A program made the position numbers and the translations under genes. Below are positions 7,055 through 15,693 of a stretch of 22,964 bases of DNA, one piece after another. The notes beneath the pieces are model-generated. The model saw only the letters and a list, made by a program, of their open reading frames with translations. It ran no database searches and was not told the DNA's origin. Every line of letters starts with the position of its first letter. Within the stretch, counting starts at the first letter, position 1. The stretch spans positions 1 through 22,964 of the forward strand of contig DDQE01000046.1 of NCBI GenBank assembly GCA_002342545.1, written 5' to 3'. The stretch is from Caryophanales bacterium UBA2450. Its GTDB lineage: Bacteria > Bacillota_I > Bacilli_A > RFN20 > CAG-826.

Positions 7055-8155
7055 ATGCAAAATTATGATTTAGACAATTTCGAACCTGCTGCTAAAATCG
7101 TTGTTATTGGCGTTGGTGGAGCAGGAAATAACGCTGTCAATCGTATGATTGATGAAGAGATTTCTAATGTTGATTTCTATGTTGCAAATACTGATAAACA
7201 AGCCTTAGCAAGTTCTAAAGCTAATAACCGCATTATTTTAGGCGAAGCCTTAACTGGTGGCTTAGGAGCGGGCGGAGAACCTGAAATGGGTGAACAAGCC
7301 GCTGAAGCTAGTGCGGATGATATTCGAGAAATCGTTAAAGATGCTAATATGGTCTTCGTTGCTGCTGGAATGGGCGGAGGTACCGGTACCGGTGCTGCTC
7401 CTGTAGTGGCCCGTATTGCTAAAGAAGCAGGCGCTTTAGTGATTGCCATTGTCACTCGCCCATTTACTTTTGAAGGCAAAAAGAAAACTGTCTATTCTAT
7501 TGACGGATTAAATAAACTTAAAAGTTGTGTTGACTCTTTAATTGTCGTTTCTAACGACAAATTATTAATCACTAATGGCAATACCCCTATTGGAGAAGCC
7601 TTTAACGCTAGTGATAAAGTTTTAGCCCAATCTGTTAAGACTGTTGTTAATTTAATCTTACTTCCAGCCGTTATTAATCTCGACTTCGCTGATGTTAGAA
7701 ATACCTTAAAAGATAGTGGAGTTGGTTTAATTGGATTTGGTATGGGTAGTGGCCCAAATAGAGCCAAAGATGCCGCCACTAGTGCTATTACTTCTCCTTT
7801 ACTTGAAGCCGGCATTGCAGGAGCTAGAAGAGCAATTGTTGCCATTACCTGTGGCACCCAAGTTAGCCTATTTGAAGCACAGGAGTGTGTTAACCTATTA
7901 ATTGAAGCGGCTGGTGGTAATATTGATATCAAATTTGGGATCACAATTAACGACCAATTAACTGATGAAATTTTAGTCAGTGTTATTGCCAGCGACTTTG
8001 AAAATGATGTAGATTTCACTGCTCAAAGTGTGATTGAACCTGTTAAACCTCTTGAATCTGAAGAGAAACTTGATCAACTTGAAGACACTGCAGAAAGAGA
8101 AAAAGAAAGATATCTCGAAGAAGATAGTATTATTCCAAACTTCTTAAAGAGTTAA
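7055..8155 (+). CDS. ftsZ: Cell division protein FtsZ
   Basis: FtsZ is the tubulin-like GTPase that polymerises into the division ring on the cytoplasmic face of the membrane. The 366-residue protein has an intact GTP-binding domain: KIVVIGVGGAGNNAVNRM near residue 15, the tubulin signature GGGTGTG at residues 107-113 followed by AAPVVA, and the T7 loop region NLDFADVRN. The C-terminal linker is short and charged (about residues 325-355) and ends in the conserved peptide IIPNFLKS, which binds FtsA, SepF or other tethers. This implies that such a partner exists; the upstream FtsA-like protein is the obvious candidate. A strong GGGAGG ribosome binding site precedes the ATG. It is the last gene of the cluster, with a terminator just downstream. 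Confidence 0.98.
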   Translation: MQNYDLDNFEPAAKIVVIGVGGAGNNAVNRMIDEEISNVDFYVANTDKQALASSKANNRIILGEALTGGLGAGGEPEMGEQAAEASADDIREIVKDANMVFVAAGMGGGTGTGAAPVVARIAKEAGALVIAIVTRPFTFEGKKKTVYSIDGLNKLKSCVDSLIVVSNDKLLITNGNTPIGEAFNASDKVLAQSVKTVVNLILLPAVINLDFADVRNTLKDSGVGLIGFGMGSGPNRAKDAATSAITSPLLEAGIAGARRAIVAITCGTQVSLFEAQECVNLLIEAAGGNIDIKFGITINDQLTDEILVSVIASDFENDVDFTAQSVIEPVKPLESEEKLDQLEDTAEREKERYLEEDSIIPNFLKS

Positions 8156-8174
8156 TTTTAATTAAAATATCATT

Positions 8175-8200
8175 AAAAAGAGCGATTTCGCTCTTTTTTT
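8175..8200 (+). terminator. Rho-independent terminator after ftsZ
   Basis: A perfect GC-containing stem (GAGCGA / TCGCTC, 8180-8193, extended outward by A-T pairs from 8175) runs directly into seven T residues. It closes the division cluster. Confidence 0.9.
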
Positions 8201-8213
8201 ATGCCTGCGCATA

Positions 8214-8222
8214 TGTAATAAT
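8214..8222 (+). promoter_or_regulatory. Probable extended -10 promoter of the nuclease gene
   Basis: TG (8214-8215), one base and AATAAT (8217-8222) form an extended -10. A 17-bp spacing places the -35 in the T-run of the ftsZ terminator, so no real -35 is seen. The leader would be about 12 bases, with only AGG (8229-8231) as a weak ribosome binding site. Confidence 0.45.
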
Positions 8223-8240
8223 ACTAGTAGGTACGGGCTT

Positions 8241-11200
8241 ATGAAAAAAAGAAAAGTTAAGATTTTATTTACATCAATCATTGCTTCTATGTTTTTGACT
8301 ATGACCAGCTGTGGAGGCGACACTCCTAGTGGACACACTCATTCATGGTCTACCTCTTGGAGTAGTGATGAAACCTATCACTGGCATAAATGTAGTGGAT
8401 GCGATGCGATTAACGATAAAGTAGAACACACATTTGTTACAACTGTCATTGAGCCTGACTATGATCATCAAGGATATACACATCACGAATGTTCCATTTG
8501 TGAATACTCATATAACGATCATTATATTGACCCATTAGAACATCATTATTCTTCTACTTGGTCTAAAGATGAATCCGCTCACTGGCATGCTTGTATCGAT
8601 GAAGGATATGAAAGCTTGAGTAAAGATTATGCCTTACATGATTTTGGTGAATGGATTATTGATATACCTGCGACCGAAGAACATGACGGTTCTAGACATC
8701 ACGTTTGCTCTATTTGTCAAAAATCTGTTTCAGAGACTTATGAATATGAGCCATATGTTCCAGTTGAACGAGTGTATATCGCTAGTACCACAATTAGTTT
8801 ATTAAATGGTTATACATACGCTTTAAAACCAGTGGTAACTCCATATAATGCCACAAAAAATATTAAATATGAAATTCAAAACCCAACACTTTTAAGTGTT
8901 GAAAATGATGTTGCTACTGCTAAAGCAGCAGGTAATACCATTGTTTTTGCTTATAATGATGACGACGATGACGATATTAGAGACGAAGAAGAAAAATATA
9001 TTGTCTTAGCGTTTTCTATCACCGAACCTGACCCTACTAAACGTGTCATCGTACAAGAAAGCGTTACTTTAAAAGTTGACGAAACTAAAAAGCTTACATA
9101 TTCATCCGAAAACATTACTGCTCAAGGATTTAACTATGGTTTCTATAGCGAAGATGAATCTATCTGTACGATTTCTGCAGGAAACGTTAAAGGTCATAAA
9201 GCTGGTGTTACTAGAGTATCAATCTCTTTTGGAGGATATCGAGCTTATTGTGATGTTACAGTTGTTGATAATGTAGACGCTAGTGGAGTTAGAGCAAGTT
9301 CAATAACATCCGAAGATAATTTATTAATGAATAAAGGTGAGTCTAAAACTCTAAATTACACAATTCTTCCTTCTAATGCAGTCGATGGGCTTGCTTCTGT
9401 TAGCAGCAATAGCAAAGCCGTTAAAGTTAACACTGATAAATCAATTACCGCCGTTAGTGGTGGTTCTGCTGTTATTACTTTAACAACTGAAAACAATAAG
9501 AGCACAAGAGTTTTAATTACCGTTAAAGATGATGCTCAAACAGAAGGTAGTTATTATAATAACTATTATGGAGATTTAACTTGGGAAAACACTCAAGATT
9601 TAAAAAACAAATTATATGCAATTATTTCTAATGGTGTTACTCCTTTAAAATATAGTGGTTCACCTGCAAACTGGGAAAGCAACCAATTTGCTGACCAAGA
9701 CTTATATGATTTTAGTTATGTCGATGGTGTTTATATTAATGATCCTCTTTTGAAAACCGCTACTAAGTCAGCTTGGGAAAGAGAACACGCATTCTGTGCT
9801 AGTTTAATGTGTGGAGTTTCTACTGGTGCAGCTGTTACATCCTTAGGAAGATCAACAGACTTCCATAATTTATTCGCTGCTTATAATAGTGGAAATAGCA
9901 GTCGTGGTAATAAAGACTTGGGCTACACTTCTAAAGAAAGCGCTAAATATGTTACTATCGGCGATAGCTCTTATGCTGGAGATGTATTTGAAGCTAATGA
10001 TGTTGATAAAGGCAGATTAGCTCGTGCAATTTTCTATATGGGACTAATGTATGACACTACTGATACAGTTGATGTTTCTGAAACCTGGGATTATTCTGGC
10101 CCAGATAAAGATACACATAGTGGCCAGAGTAAGACAGTTCACGTTAATTATGATGAAAAACCACTAAGAATATTAGAAGACTATGTTGAATACTCTCATG
10201 TATCTTTAAACAATTTTATGTATAGTGAAAAACCAGAGATAAATACTCTTGTAGAGTATTATCGAGATTTGGTTAGAGCAGAAAAACCTACTCAAGAAAC
10301 CGATGACTATGATGTCTTTAGAGAATTAGCTTATGAAAAATATGTCGATAGCAGTATGCCATTTGCGATTGGACTTCGTAGTGATTTATTAAAATGGAAC
10401 TCCTTTGCGGTTGATCACCTTGAAATGCAACATAATGAATCTGTTTATTCTCATTACTGCACTTTCTCAAAAGGCACACAAGGTAATAGAAATCCATTTG
10501 TGGATTATCCTCAATTAGTTGATTACATCTATGGCGATTTAAAAGATGTTCCTGGTTCACTAAGTGAATTAACACCAACTTACCTCGCTTTAGAGATGGA
10601 TAAAGATGAAATTCATCATTACGCTGTTGAAAGCGAAAACATTAAAACATTTGAATCTGGAACTAAACCAATGGTCGATGATTTTAATATCAAGGCTATA
10701 AAAAGCGACTTAAGCGAAGGCGTTTTAGATAAATCTAAAATTAGTGTTGAAGATTATACATTTACTGATGATGATGTTTTAACTGGAAAAGTTATAACAA
10801 TTACTACCGATAAAAATACATTATTAGTTCCGTGTAAAGTAACAAGTGAGAGTGTAATTACATTTGATACGTGTACATGGAATCATATTGACAATTCTAC
10901 TTCCGGACACAATAAGGATTGTTATGGTACATGGGCTGGTACGGTTGCGAATAACGCCTCGTTCTCTGGATTAGATTTTGTTGTTACATTAGGCAACGAA
11001 GCTGTTGTCACCGGTAACAAAATTACTAACAGCAAAACTAACGGGACTAAATTTGGAACTGCAGACATCGCTCCACAATCTTTAACTTTTGAGACTAAGA
11101 ATATTGTAAATATCGATGGCAAAACTAAAGTTAACGCAGTTTTCTTTATCGCATCGACAGCTTCTGGTTGTTCTTATAAATATAAAATTTATATTGGTGA

Positions 11201-11357
11201 TAATGTAATAGAATCAGGAAGCTTTACAGGTTCAAATATTGAAAAGAGTGTTATTTTATCATCTGGAAACGAATTGACAGGAAAAGTTAAAATTGAATTT
11301 ACTGATATAAATAAAGCAATTAATATTAGAGGACTCGCAATTAATGCGATTGCATAA
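8241..11357 (+). CDS. Surface lipoprotein with His/Cys repeats, Ig-like domains and endonuclease I domain
   Basis: This is a 1038-residue exported protein. The signal peptide (MKKRKVKILF..., hydrophobic to residue 23) ends in MTSC, a near-consensus lipobox, so Cys24 is probably lipidated and the protein anchored outside the membrane. Residues about 32-165 carry two His/Cys repeats of the HWHKCSGC type with downstream HHECSIC and HHVCSIC pairs, likely binding zinc. The second repeat keeps HWHAC but has lost its partner cysteine. Three bacterial Ig-like (Big_2-type) domains follow to about residue 428. The first contains six Asp in a row (240-245). Residues about 440-780 are an endonuclease I (PF04231-type) domain: WEREHAF with the likely catalytic His516, then STDFHNL, NSGNSSRGNKDLG and GNRNPFVDYP. 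The last 250 residues are beta-rich and unassigned. A role in digesting extracellular DNA for nutrients is inferred from this architecture. Confidence 0.85.
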   Translation: MKKRKVKILFTSIIASMFLTMTSCGGDTPSGHTHSWSTSWSSDETYHWHKCSGCDAINDKVEHTFVTTVIEPDYDHQGYTHHECSICEYSYNDHYIDPLEHHYSSTWSKDESAHWHACIDEGYESLSKDYALHDFGEWIIDIPATEEHDGSRHHVCSICQKSVSETYEYEPYVPVERVYIASTTISLLNGYTYALKPVVTPYNATKNIKYEIQNPTLLSVENDVATAKAAGNTIVFAYNDDDDDDIRDEEEKYIVLAFSITEPDPTKRVIVQESVTLKVDETKKLTYSSENITAQGFNYGFYSEDESICTISAGNVKGHKAGVTRVSISFGGYRAYCDVTVVDNVDASGVRASSITSEDNLLMNKGESKTLNYTILPSNAVDGLASVSSNSKAVKVNTDKSITAVSGGSAVITLTTENNKSTRVLITVKDDAQTEGSYYNNYYGDLTWENTQDLKNKLYAIISNGVTPLKYSGSPANWESNQFADQDLYDFSYVDGVYINDPLLKTATKSAWEREHAFCASLMCGVSTGAAVTSLGRSTDFHNLFAAYNSGNSSRGNKDLGYTSKESAKYVTIGDSSYAGDVFEANDVDKGRLARAIFYMGLMYDTTDTVDVSETWDYSGPDKDTHSGQSKTVHVNYDEKPLRILEDYVEYSHVSLNNFMYSEKPEINTLVEYYRDLVRAEKPTQETDDYDVFRELAYEKYVDSSMPFAIGLRSDLLKWNSFAVDHLEMQHNESVYSHYCTFSKGTQGNRNPFVDYPQLVDYIYGDLKDVPGSLSELTPTYLALEMDKDEIHHYAVESENIKTFESGTKPMVDDFNIKAIKSDLSEGVLDKSKISVEDYTFTDDDVLTGKVITITTDKNTLLVPCKVTSESVITFDTCTWNHIDNSTSGHNKDCYGTWAGTVANNASFSGLDFVVTLGNEAVVTGNKITNSKTNGTKFGTADIAPQSLTFETKNIVNIDGKTKVNAVFFIASTASGCSYKYKIYIGDNVIESGSFTGSNIEKSVILSSGNELTGKVKIEFTDINKAINIRGLAINAIA

Positions 11358-11372
11358 TTAACTTGTTAATTA
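11355..11372. repeat. Perfect 8-bp inverted repeat between the nuclease gene and ileS
   Basis: TAATTAACTTGTTAATTA is two perfect 8-bp arms around TT, starting in the nuclease stop codon. It lacks a T-run, so it is not a classical terminator. It contains the same TTAAC/GTTAA half-sites as the palindrome before the ftsA-like gene and may be a protein-binding site. No convincing promoter is visible before ileS, which has a good GAAAGGA ribosome binding site. Confidence 0.5.
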
Positions 11373-11397
11373 TTCACGACATAGAAAGGACGTAAAT

Positions 11398-14139
11398 ATG
11401 GATTATAAAAGTACGTTACTAATGAATAAATCTAACTTCGAAATGAGAGGTAATCTTAATCAAAAAGAACCTCTTTTAGTTGAAGAATGGAAAAAAGAAA
11501 ATATTTATGAACAAATGAACCTCAATAGAAAAGAGGCTAAAGAATTTGTTCTTCATGATGGACCGCCATACGCTAATGGAAATATGCATTGCGGCCACAT
11601 GCTTAATAGAATCTTAAAGGATTTTGTCATCCGCTATAAGAATATGTGCGGATTTAAAACACCATTTGTTTTTGGCTGGGACACTCACGGACTTCCTATT
11701 GAAAACCAAGTCACTAAAAGTGGAGTGAATAGAAAAACTACTCCAATTGTGGAATTTAGAAAGAAATGTGAAGAATATGCTTTAAAGCAAGTGTCTAATC
11801 AAAAAGAACAAATTAGAAGACTTGGCTTAGTTGGTGATTTTGATAATCCTTATCTAACTCTTAAAAAAGAATATGAAGCTAGACAAATTGAAGCTTTTGC
11901 GAAGATGGCACTTTCTGGACTTATCTATAAAGGACTTAAACCAGTTTATTGGTCGCCAAGTAGTGAATCCGCTTTAGCGGAAGCAGAAATTGAATACGCT
12001 GATGTTTTATCAAATTCCATTTATGTTGCTTTTAAAGTAAAAGACGGTAAAGGCTTATTAGACACTGATACTTCTTTAATTATTTGGACCACAACTCCAT
12101 GGACTTTACCTGCTAACTTAGCAATATCTGCTCATCCTGATTTTATATATGGCTTATATCAAACAAACAAAGGTAAATTTGTTTTCTTAAAAGAATTTGA
12201 AAAATCATTAAGTGAAGAATTAGGTTTTGAAGATGTCAAACTCTTAAAAGAGTTTACTGGTAAAGAATTAGAATTTGTAGTTTGTAAGCACCCATTCTAT
12301 GACCGAGATTCTTTAGTGATTGTCGGCACTCATGTCACTAATGACGCTGGTACTGGCTTAGTTCATACCGCTCCAGGACATGGTGTAGAAGATTATCAAG
12401 TTTGTTTAAATTATCCTGGAAAAGGTTTAGAGCCATATTGTCCAGTTGATGAAAAAGGCTATATGATGCCAGGAACTGGAGAAAGAATCGAAGGCTTATT
12501 CTATGAAAAGGCTAACGATGTTGTTTTAGAGATATTAAAAGAAAATGGTGCTCTTCTTAAACACACTACCTTTACCCATAGCTATCCTCATGACTGGAGA
12601 ACAGGTAAACCTCTAATCTTTAGAGCGACCGCTCAATGGTTCTGCTCAATTGAGCCAATTAGAGAAGAATTATTAAAAATAATTCATGAAGTTAAATGGT
12701 ATCCTTCTTGGGGAGAAAATAGAATGGTCAACATGATTAAAGATCGTGGCGACTGGTGTATTTCTCGTCAACGTGCTTGGGGTGTACCAATCCCTATTTT
12801 CTATGCAGAAGATGAGACTCCAATTATTGATGAAGTGGTCTTTAAACACATTGAAGACTTATTTAGAGAACATGGTAGTAATATCTGGTATGAATTAGAC
12901 GCTAAAGACTTATTACCTAAAGGATACAGCAATCCTCATTCTCCTAACGGCAAATTCACCAAAGAAAAAGACATTATGGATGTCTGGTTTGATAGTGGAT
13001 CTAGCTGGAATGGAGTTTTAGTCGAAAGAGGAATTACATATCCTAGCGATTTATATTTAGAAGGAAGCGACCAATATCGTGGTTGGTTTAACTCTTCTTT
13101 AATTGTTTCTGTTGCTACTAACCATAAAGCCCCTTATAGAAGTGTAGTATCGCACGGCTGGGTTTTAGATGAACATGGGGAACAAATGCATAAATCTAAA
13201 GGAAATGGTGTTGATCCAATTAAAATCGCTAATGTGTACGGAAGCGATATATTAAGACTATGGACTGCTTCTATTGATTATCAACAAGATGTCAGAATCG
13301 GCGATAACCTCATTAAACAAGTGGCAGAGCAATATCGTAAAATTAGAAATACCTTAAAATTCATCTCTTGGAACTTAGTGGACTATGATCCAAATAATGA
13401 AGCTAAAGAGTTTGCCAAAGTTGATGAATATATATTAGCTAAACTTAATAGACTAGTTAGAGTTTGTAGGACTAGCTTTGATAAATATGACTTCTCTAGC
13501 GCGACAAGTGAGATATTCAACTTCTGTAGTAGTGATTTAAGTAGTTTCTACTTAGATATTTCTAAAGATGTATTATATTGTGAAGCTAAAGACTCTACTA
13601 GAAGAAAGCAAACTCAAACAGTTTTATATAAAGTTGGCGAAACTTTACTGAGAATTTTAAATCCAATTCTTCCATTTACTATGGATGAATTTAATAAGAA
13701 TCTTCCAGGAAGTAGAGCGAAAAACGTTCAATATTTAGATTATCCAACTTATAAAGAAGAAGATGACTCCTCTTTATTAGAAGAATATGAGAATATGCTT
13801 CGACTTAGAAGTGATGTTTTAAAAGCTTTAGAAGAAGCCAGAAACTTAAAAGTTATCGGCTCCGCTCAAGAAGCATTTGTTTCTATTGCTATCTTAGATA
13901 ATAAAGTAAAAGATGTTGTCTCTAAATTTTCTTTAGAAGAACTAGCAAACTTATTTGTTGTTTCTGAAGTTGAATTAAAAGAAACTAGCGGACAAAAAGA
14001 ATACGAAGTTTCTAAAGTAGAAGTGAAGCATCATGAAGGCAAGTTCTGCTCCAGATGCTGGAATTATTCTAAACTCGCAATCATTCAAGAAGACGGCACT
14101 TATTTATGTCCAAGATGTCAGAAAGTGATTCATAAATAA
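11398..14139 (+). CDS. ileS: Isoleucine--tRNA ligase
   Basis: IleS charges tRNA-Ile with isoleucine and edits Val-tRNA(Ile). The 913-residue length and layout are those of a bacterial class I IleRS. The HIGH motif appears as HCGH (residues 64-67, within PPYANGNMHCGH). The CP1 editing domain carries TTTPWTLPANLA. DVWFDSGSSW and GSDQYRGWFNSS mark the catalytic fold. The KMSKS loop reads QMHKSKGN (residues 596-603), a variant of the canonical sequence that keeps the second lysine. The C-terminus has a four-cysteine zinc finger (CSRCWN...CPRC), as in Bacillus/Escherichia-type enzymes. GAAAGGA precedes the ATG. The stop codon overlaps the lspA start by one base (TAATG), giving the ileS-lspA-rluD operon common in bacteria. 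Confidence 0.97.
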   Translation: MDYKSTLLMNKSNFEMRGNLNQKEPLLVEEWKKENIYEQMNLNRKEAKEFVLHDGPPYANGNMHCGHMLNRILKDFVIRYKNMCGFKTPFVFGWDTHGLPIENQVTKSGVNRKTTPIVEFRKKCEEYALKQVSNQKEQIRRLGLVGDFDNPYLTLKKEYEARQIEAFAKMALSGLIYKGLKPVYWSPSSESALAEAEIEYADVLSNSIYVAFKVKDGKGLLDTDTSLIIWTTTPWTLPANLAISAHPDFIYGLYQTNKGKFVFLKEFEKSLSEELGFEDVKLLKEFTGKELEFVVCKHPFYDRDSLVIVGTHVTNDAGTGLVHTAPGHGVEDYQVCLNYPGKGLEPYCPVDEKGYMMPGTGERIEGLFYEKANDVVLEILKENGALLKHTTFTHSYPHDWRTGKPLIFRATAQWFCSIEPIREELLKIIHEVKWYPSWGENRMVNMIKDRGDWCISRQRAWGVPIPIFYAEDETPIIDEVVFKHIEDLFREHGSNIWYELDAKDLLPKGYSNPHSPNGKFTKEKDIMDVWFDSGSSWNGVLVERGITYPSDLYLEGSDQYRGWFNSSLIVSVATNHKAPYRSVVSHGWVLDEHGEQMHKSKGNGVDPIKIANVYGSDILRLWTASIDYQQDVRIGDNLIKQVAEQYRKIRNTLKFISWNLVDYDPNNEAKEFAKVDEYILAKLNRLVRVCRTSFDKYDFSSATSEIFNFCSSDLSSFYLDISKDVLYCEAKDSTRRKQTQTVLYKVGETLLRILNPILPFTMDEFNKNLPGSRAKNVQYLDYPTYKEEDDSSLLEEYENMLRLRSDVLKALEEARNLKVIGSAQEAFVSIAILDNKVKDVVSKFSLEELANLFVVSEVELKETSGQKEYEVSKVEVKHHEGKFCSRCWNYSKLAIIQEDGTYLCPRCQKVIHK

Positions 14140-14795
14140 TGAAAGAGAAATTCAAAATCAAACTTAAATGGTTTCTTTCTTCCTTTATTTGGTTAGGATT
14201 AATCTTTTTAATTATCGATATTATCTCTAAAAACGTCGTTGTTAGCGCTTATAAAAGTGGCGCTTTAGGAGATGGTGGAGCAGTAATTATTCCTAACTTT
14301 TTAAGAATCCAATATGTCATCAATAACCACTTTGTATTTGGCTTGGACCTATTTAAAAACGATGTCGCTACAAGAATTGTCTTTGTGATCGTCGCGCTTG
14401 GTATTAGTGCTGGAATCATCGTTTTCCTAGTGAAAAAGTGGGGTAAAGTTAATAAGTTTTATAAAGCATGCCTCATGATGATTATTGCTGGGGCAGTTGG
14501 TAATTCTATAGATCGCATTTTCTATACATCTAATTATTTAGCTTCTCCAGTTACTGGTGTTGTTGATTTTATTGATTTTTATGGAGTTTGGAAGTTCCAT
14601 TTTAATATTGCTGATGTCTCTGTTGTAGTTGCGGCTATTATGCTTGTTATTTATATGATTATTACCGAAATCATCGATGCTTATAGAAAAAGCAAATTAC
14701 AACCTAAAACAGCAGAAGATAATGTTAAAGTTGTATCTAAAACTGAACAAGAAAAGAATAAATTCTTAGAAAAGAAAGATCATAAAGATGAATAG
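14139..14795 (+). CDS. lspA: Lipoprotein signal peptidase (signal peptidase II)
   Basis: LspA is the membrane aspartyl protease that cleaves the signal peptide from prolipoproteins just before the lipidated cysteine. The 218-residue protein has four transmembrane segments (about 14-30, 75-97, 108-122, 157-177). It shows the family blocks DIISKN near the first helix, NNHFVFG, GNSIDR with catalytic Asp125, and FNIADV with catalytic Asp159. The glycine/alanine-rich NxGAAFG block is altered to NNHFVFG. About 40 charged residues extend beyond the last helix, longer than in typical LspA of about 160 residues. The start overlaps the ileS stop and the end overlaps rluD by 8 bases. The nuclease lipoprotein just upstream of ileS is a probable substrate. 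Confidence 0.93.
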   Translation: MKEKFKIKLKWFLSSFIWLGLIFLIIDIISKNVVVSAYKSGALGDGGAVIIPNFLRIQYVINNHFVFGLDLFKNDVATRIVFVIVALGISAGIIVFLVKKWGKVNKFYKACLMMIIAGAVGNSIDRIFYTSNYLASPVTGVVDFIDFYGVWKFHFNIADVSVVVAAIMLVIYMIITEIIDAYRKSKLQPKTAEDNVKVVSKTEQEKNKFLEKKDHKDE

Positions 14796-15693
14796 AATTG
14801 TGGTAGACGAATCTAACTCTAATCAAAGATTAGATAAGTTTTTATCTACTTATTTTAGCGAACTTTCTAGATCTCATATTGCTAAATTAATTGATGATGA
14901 GAATTGTTTAGTAAATAAGAAAGTTATTAAATCATCTTATAAATTAAAAACTGGTGACGTTATTGAAATAAATATTCCAGAAGCTAAGGAATTAGAAATC
15001 GAAAAAGAAGATATTCCTTTAGATATTGTTTATGAAGATAGCGATATATTAATTATTAACAAACCTCAAGGAATGGTGGTTCATCCTGCTAATGGACATT
15101 ATGAACATACTTTAGTGAACGCAATTTTACATCACTGCCATGATTTAAGTGGAATTAATGGAGTGATGCGACCAGGAATAGTTCACCGTATTGATAAAGA
15201 CACTAGTGGGTTAATATGCGTTGCTAAAAATGATAAAGCTCATTTATCTTTAGCAGAGCAACTTAAAGATCACACAATGTCTAGAACTTATATTGCTTTG
15301 GTTAAAGGTGTGATTACTGAAAATACTGGGGAGATTAATTTACCAATTGGAAGAGACCCTCATAACCGTCAAAAGATGGCGGTAACTCGTTCTAATTCAA
15401 AAGAAGCGATTACTTACTTTAAAGTTTTACAAAGATTTAGCGACCACACCCTAGTAGAGTGTCACTTAAAAACAGGTAGAACTCATCAAATTAGAGTACA
15501 CCTTTCTTACATTGGTTATCCTGTAGAAGGAGATCCTTTATATAGTGGAAGAAAATATGACACCTTATATAAAAACGGCCAATTACTGGTGGCCGTTGGT
15601 CTTAGATTAATTCATCCATCTTCTAATAAGGAAATGGAATTTAAGATTGATTTACCAGATTACTTCAAAGAAGTAATAAGTCAATTAGAATAG
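14788..15693 (+). CDS. rluD: RluD-type 23S rRNA/tRNA pseudouridine synthase
   Basis: This RluA-family enzyme converts uridine to pseudouridine in structured RNA; RluD itself acts on helix 69 of 23S rRNA. The 301-residue protein begins with an S4 RNA-binding domain (about residues 10-70, QRLDKFLSTYFSELSRSHI). The catalytic domain follows, with VHRIDKDTSG containing the catalytic Asp136, and KTGRTHQIRVHL further on. The ATG overlaps the lspA stop by 8 bases. Firmicutes often carry several RluA paralogues (for example YlyB, which follows lspA in Bacillus subtilis). The exact target site is therefore less certain than the enzyme class. The 3' end overlaps the convergent rnhC by 13 bases. Confidence 0.92.
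   Translation: MNRIVVDESNSNQRLDKFLSTYFSELSRSHIAKLIDDENCLVNKKVIKSSYKLKTGDVIEINIPEAKELEIEKEDIPLDIVYEDSDILIINKPQGMVVHPANGHYEHTLVNAILHHCHDLSGINGVMRPGIVHRIDKDTSGLICVAKNDKAHLSLAEQLKDHTMSRTYIALVKGVITENTGEINLPIGRDPHNRQKMAVTRSNSKEAITYFKVLQRFSDHTLVECHLKTGRTHQIRVHLSYIGYPVEGDPLYSGRKYDTLYKNGQLLVAVGLRLIHPSSNKEMEFKIDLPDYFKEVISQLE

Noticed and set aside
7177..8019. Two long open frames (100 and 175 codons) on the minus strand inside ftsZ
   Set aside because: They lie opposite a full-length, highly conserved ftsZ, have no ribosome binding site and encode low-complexity sequence typical of the complement of an ftsZ reading frame.
10318..11122. Minus-strand frames of 86 and 66 codons inside the nuclease gene
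   Set aside because: No start signals, no protein features, and the plus-strand nuclease sequence is continuous and domain-structured across them.
11355..11372. Terminator between the nuclease gene and ileS
   Set aside because: The stem is all A-T apart from one G-C pair, the loop is two bases, and no T-run follows. A regulatory palindrome fits better.
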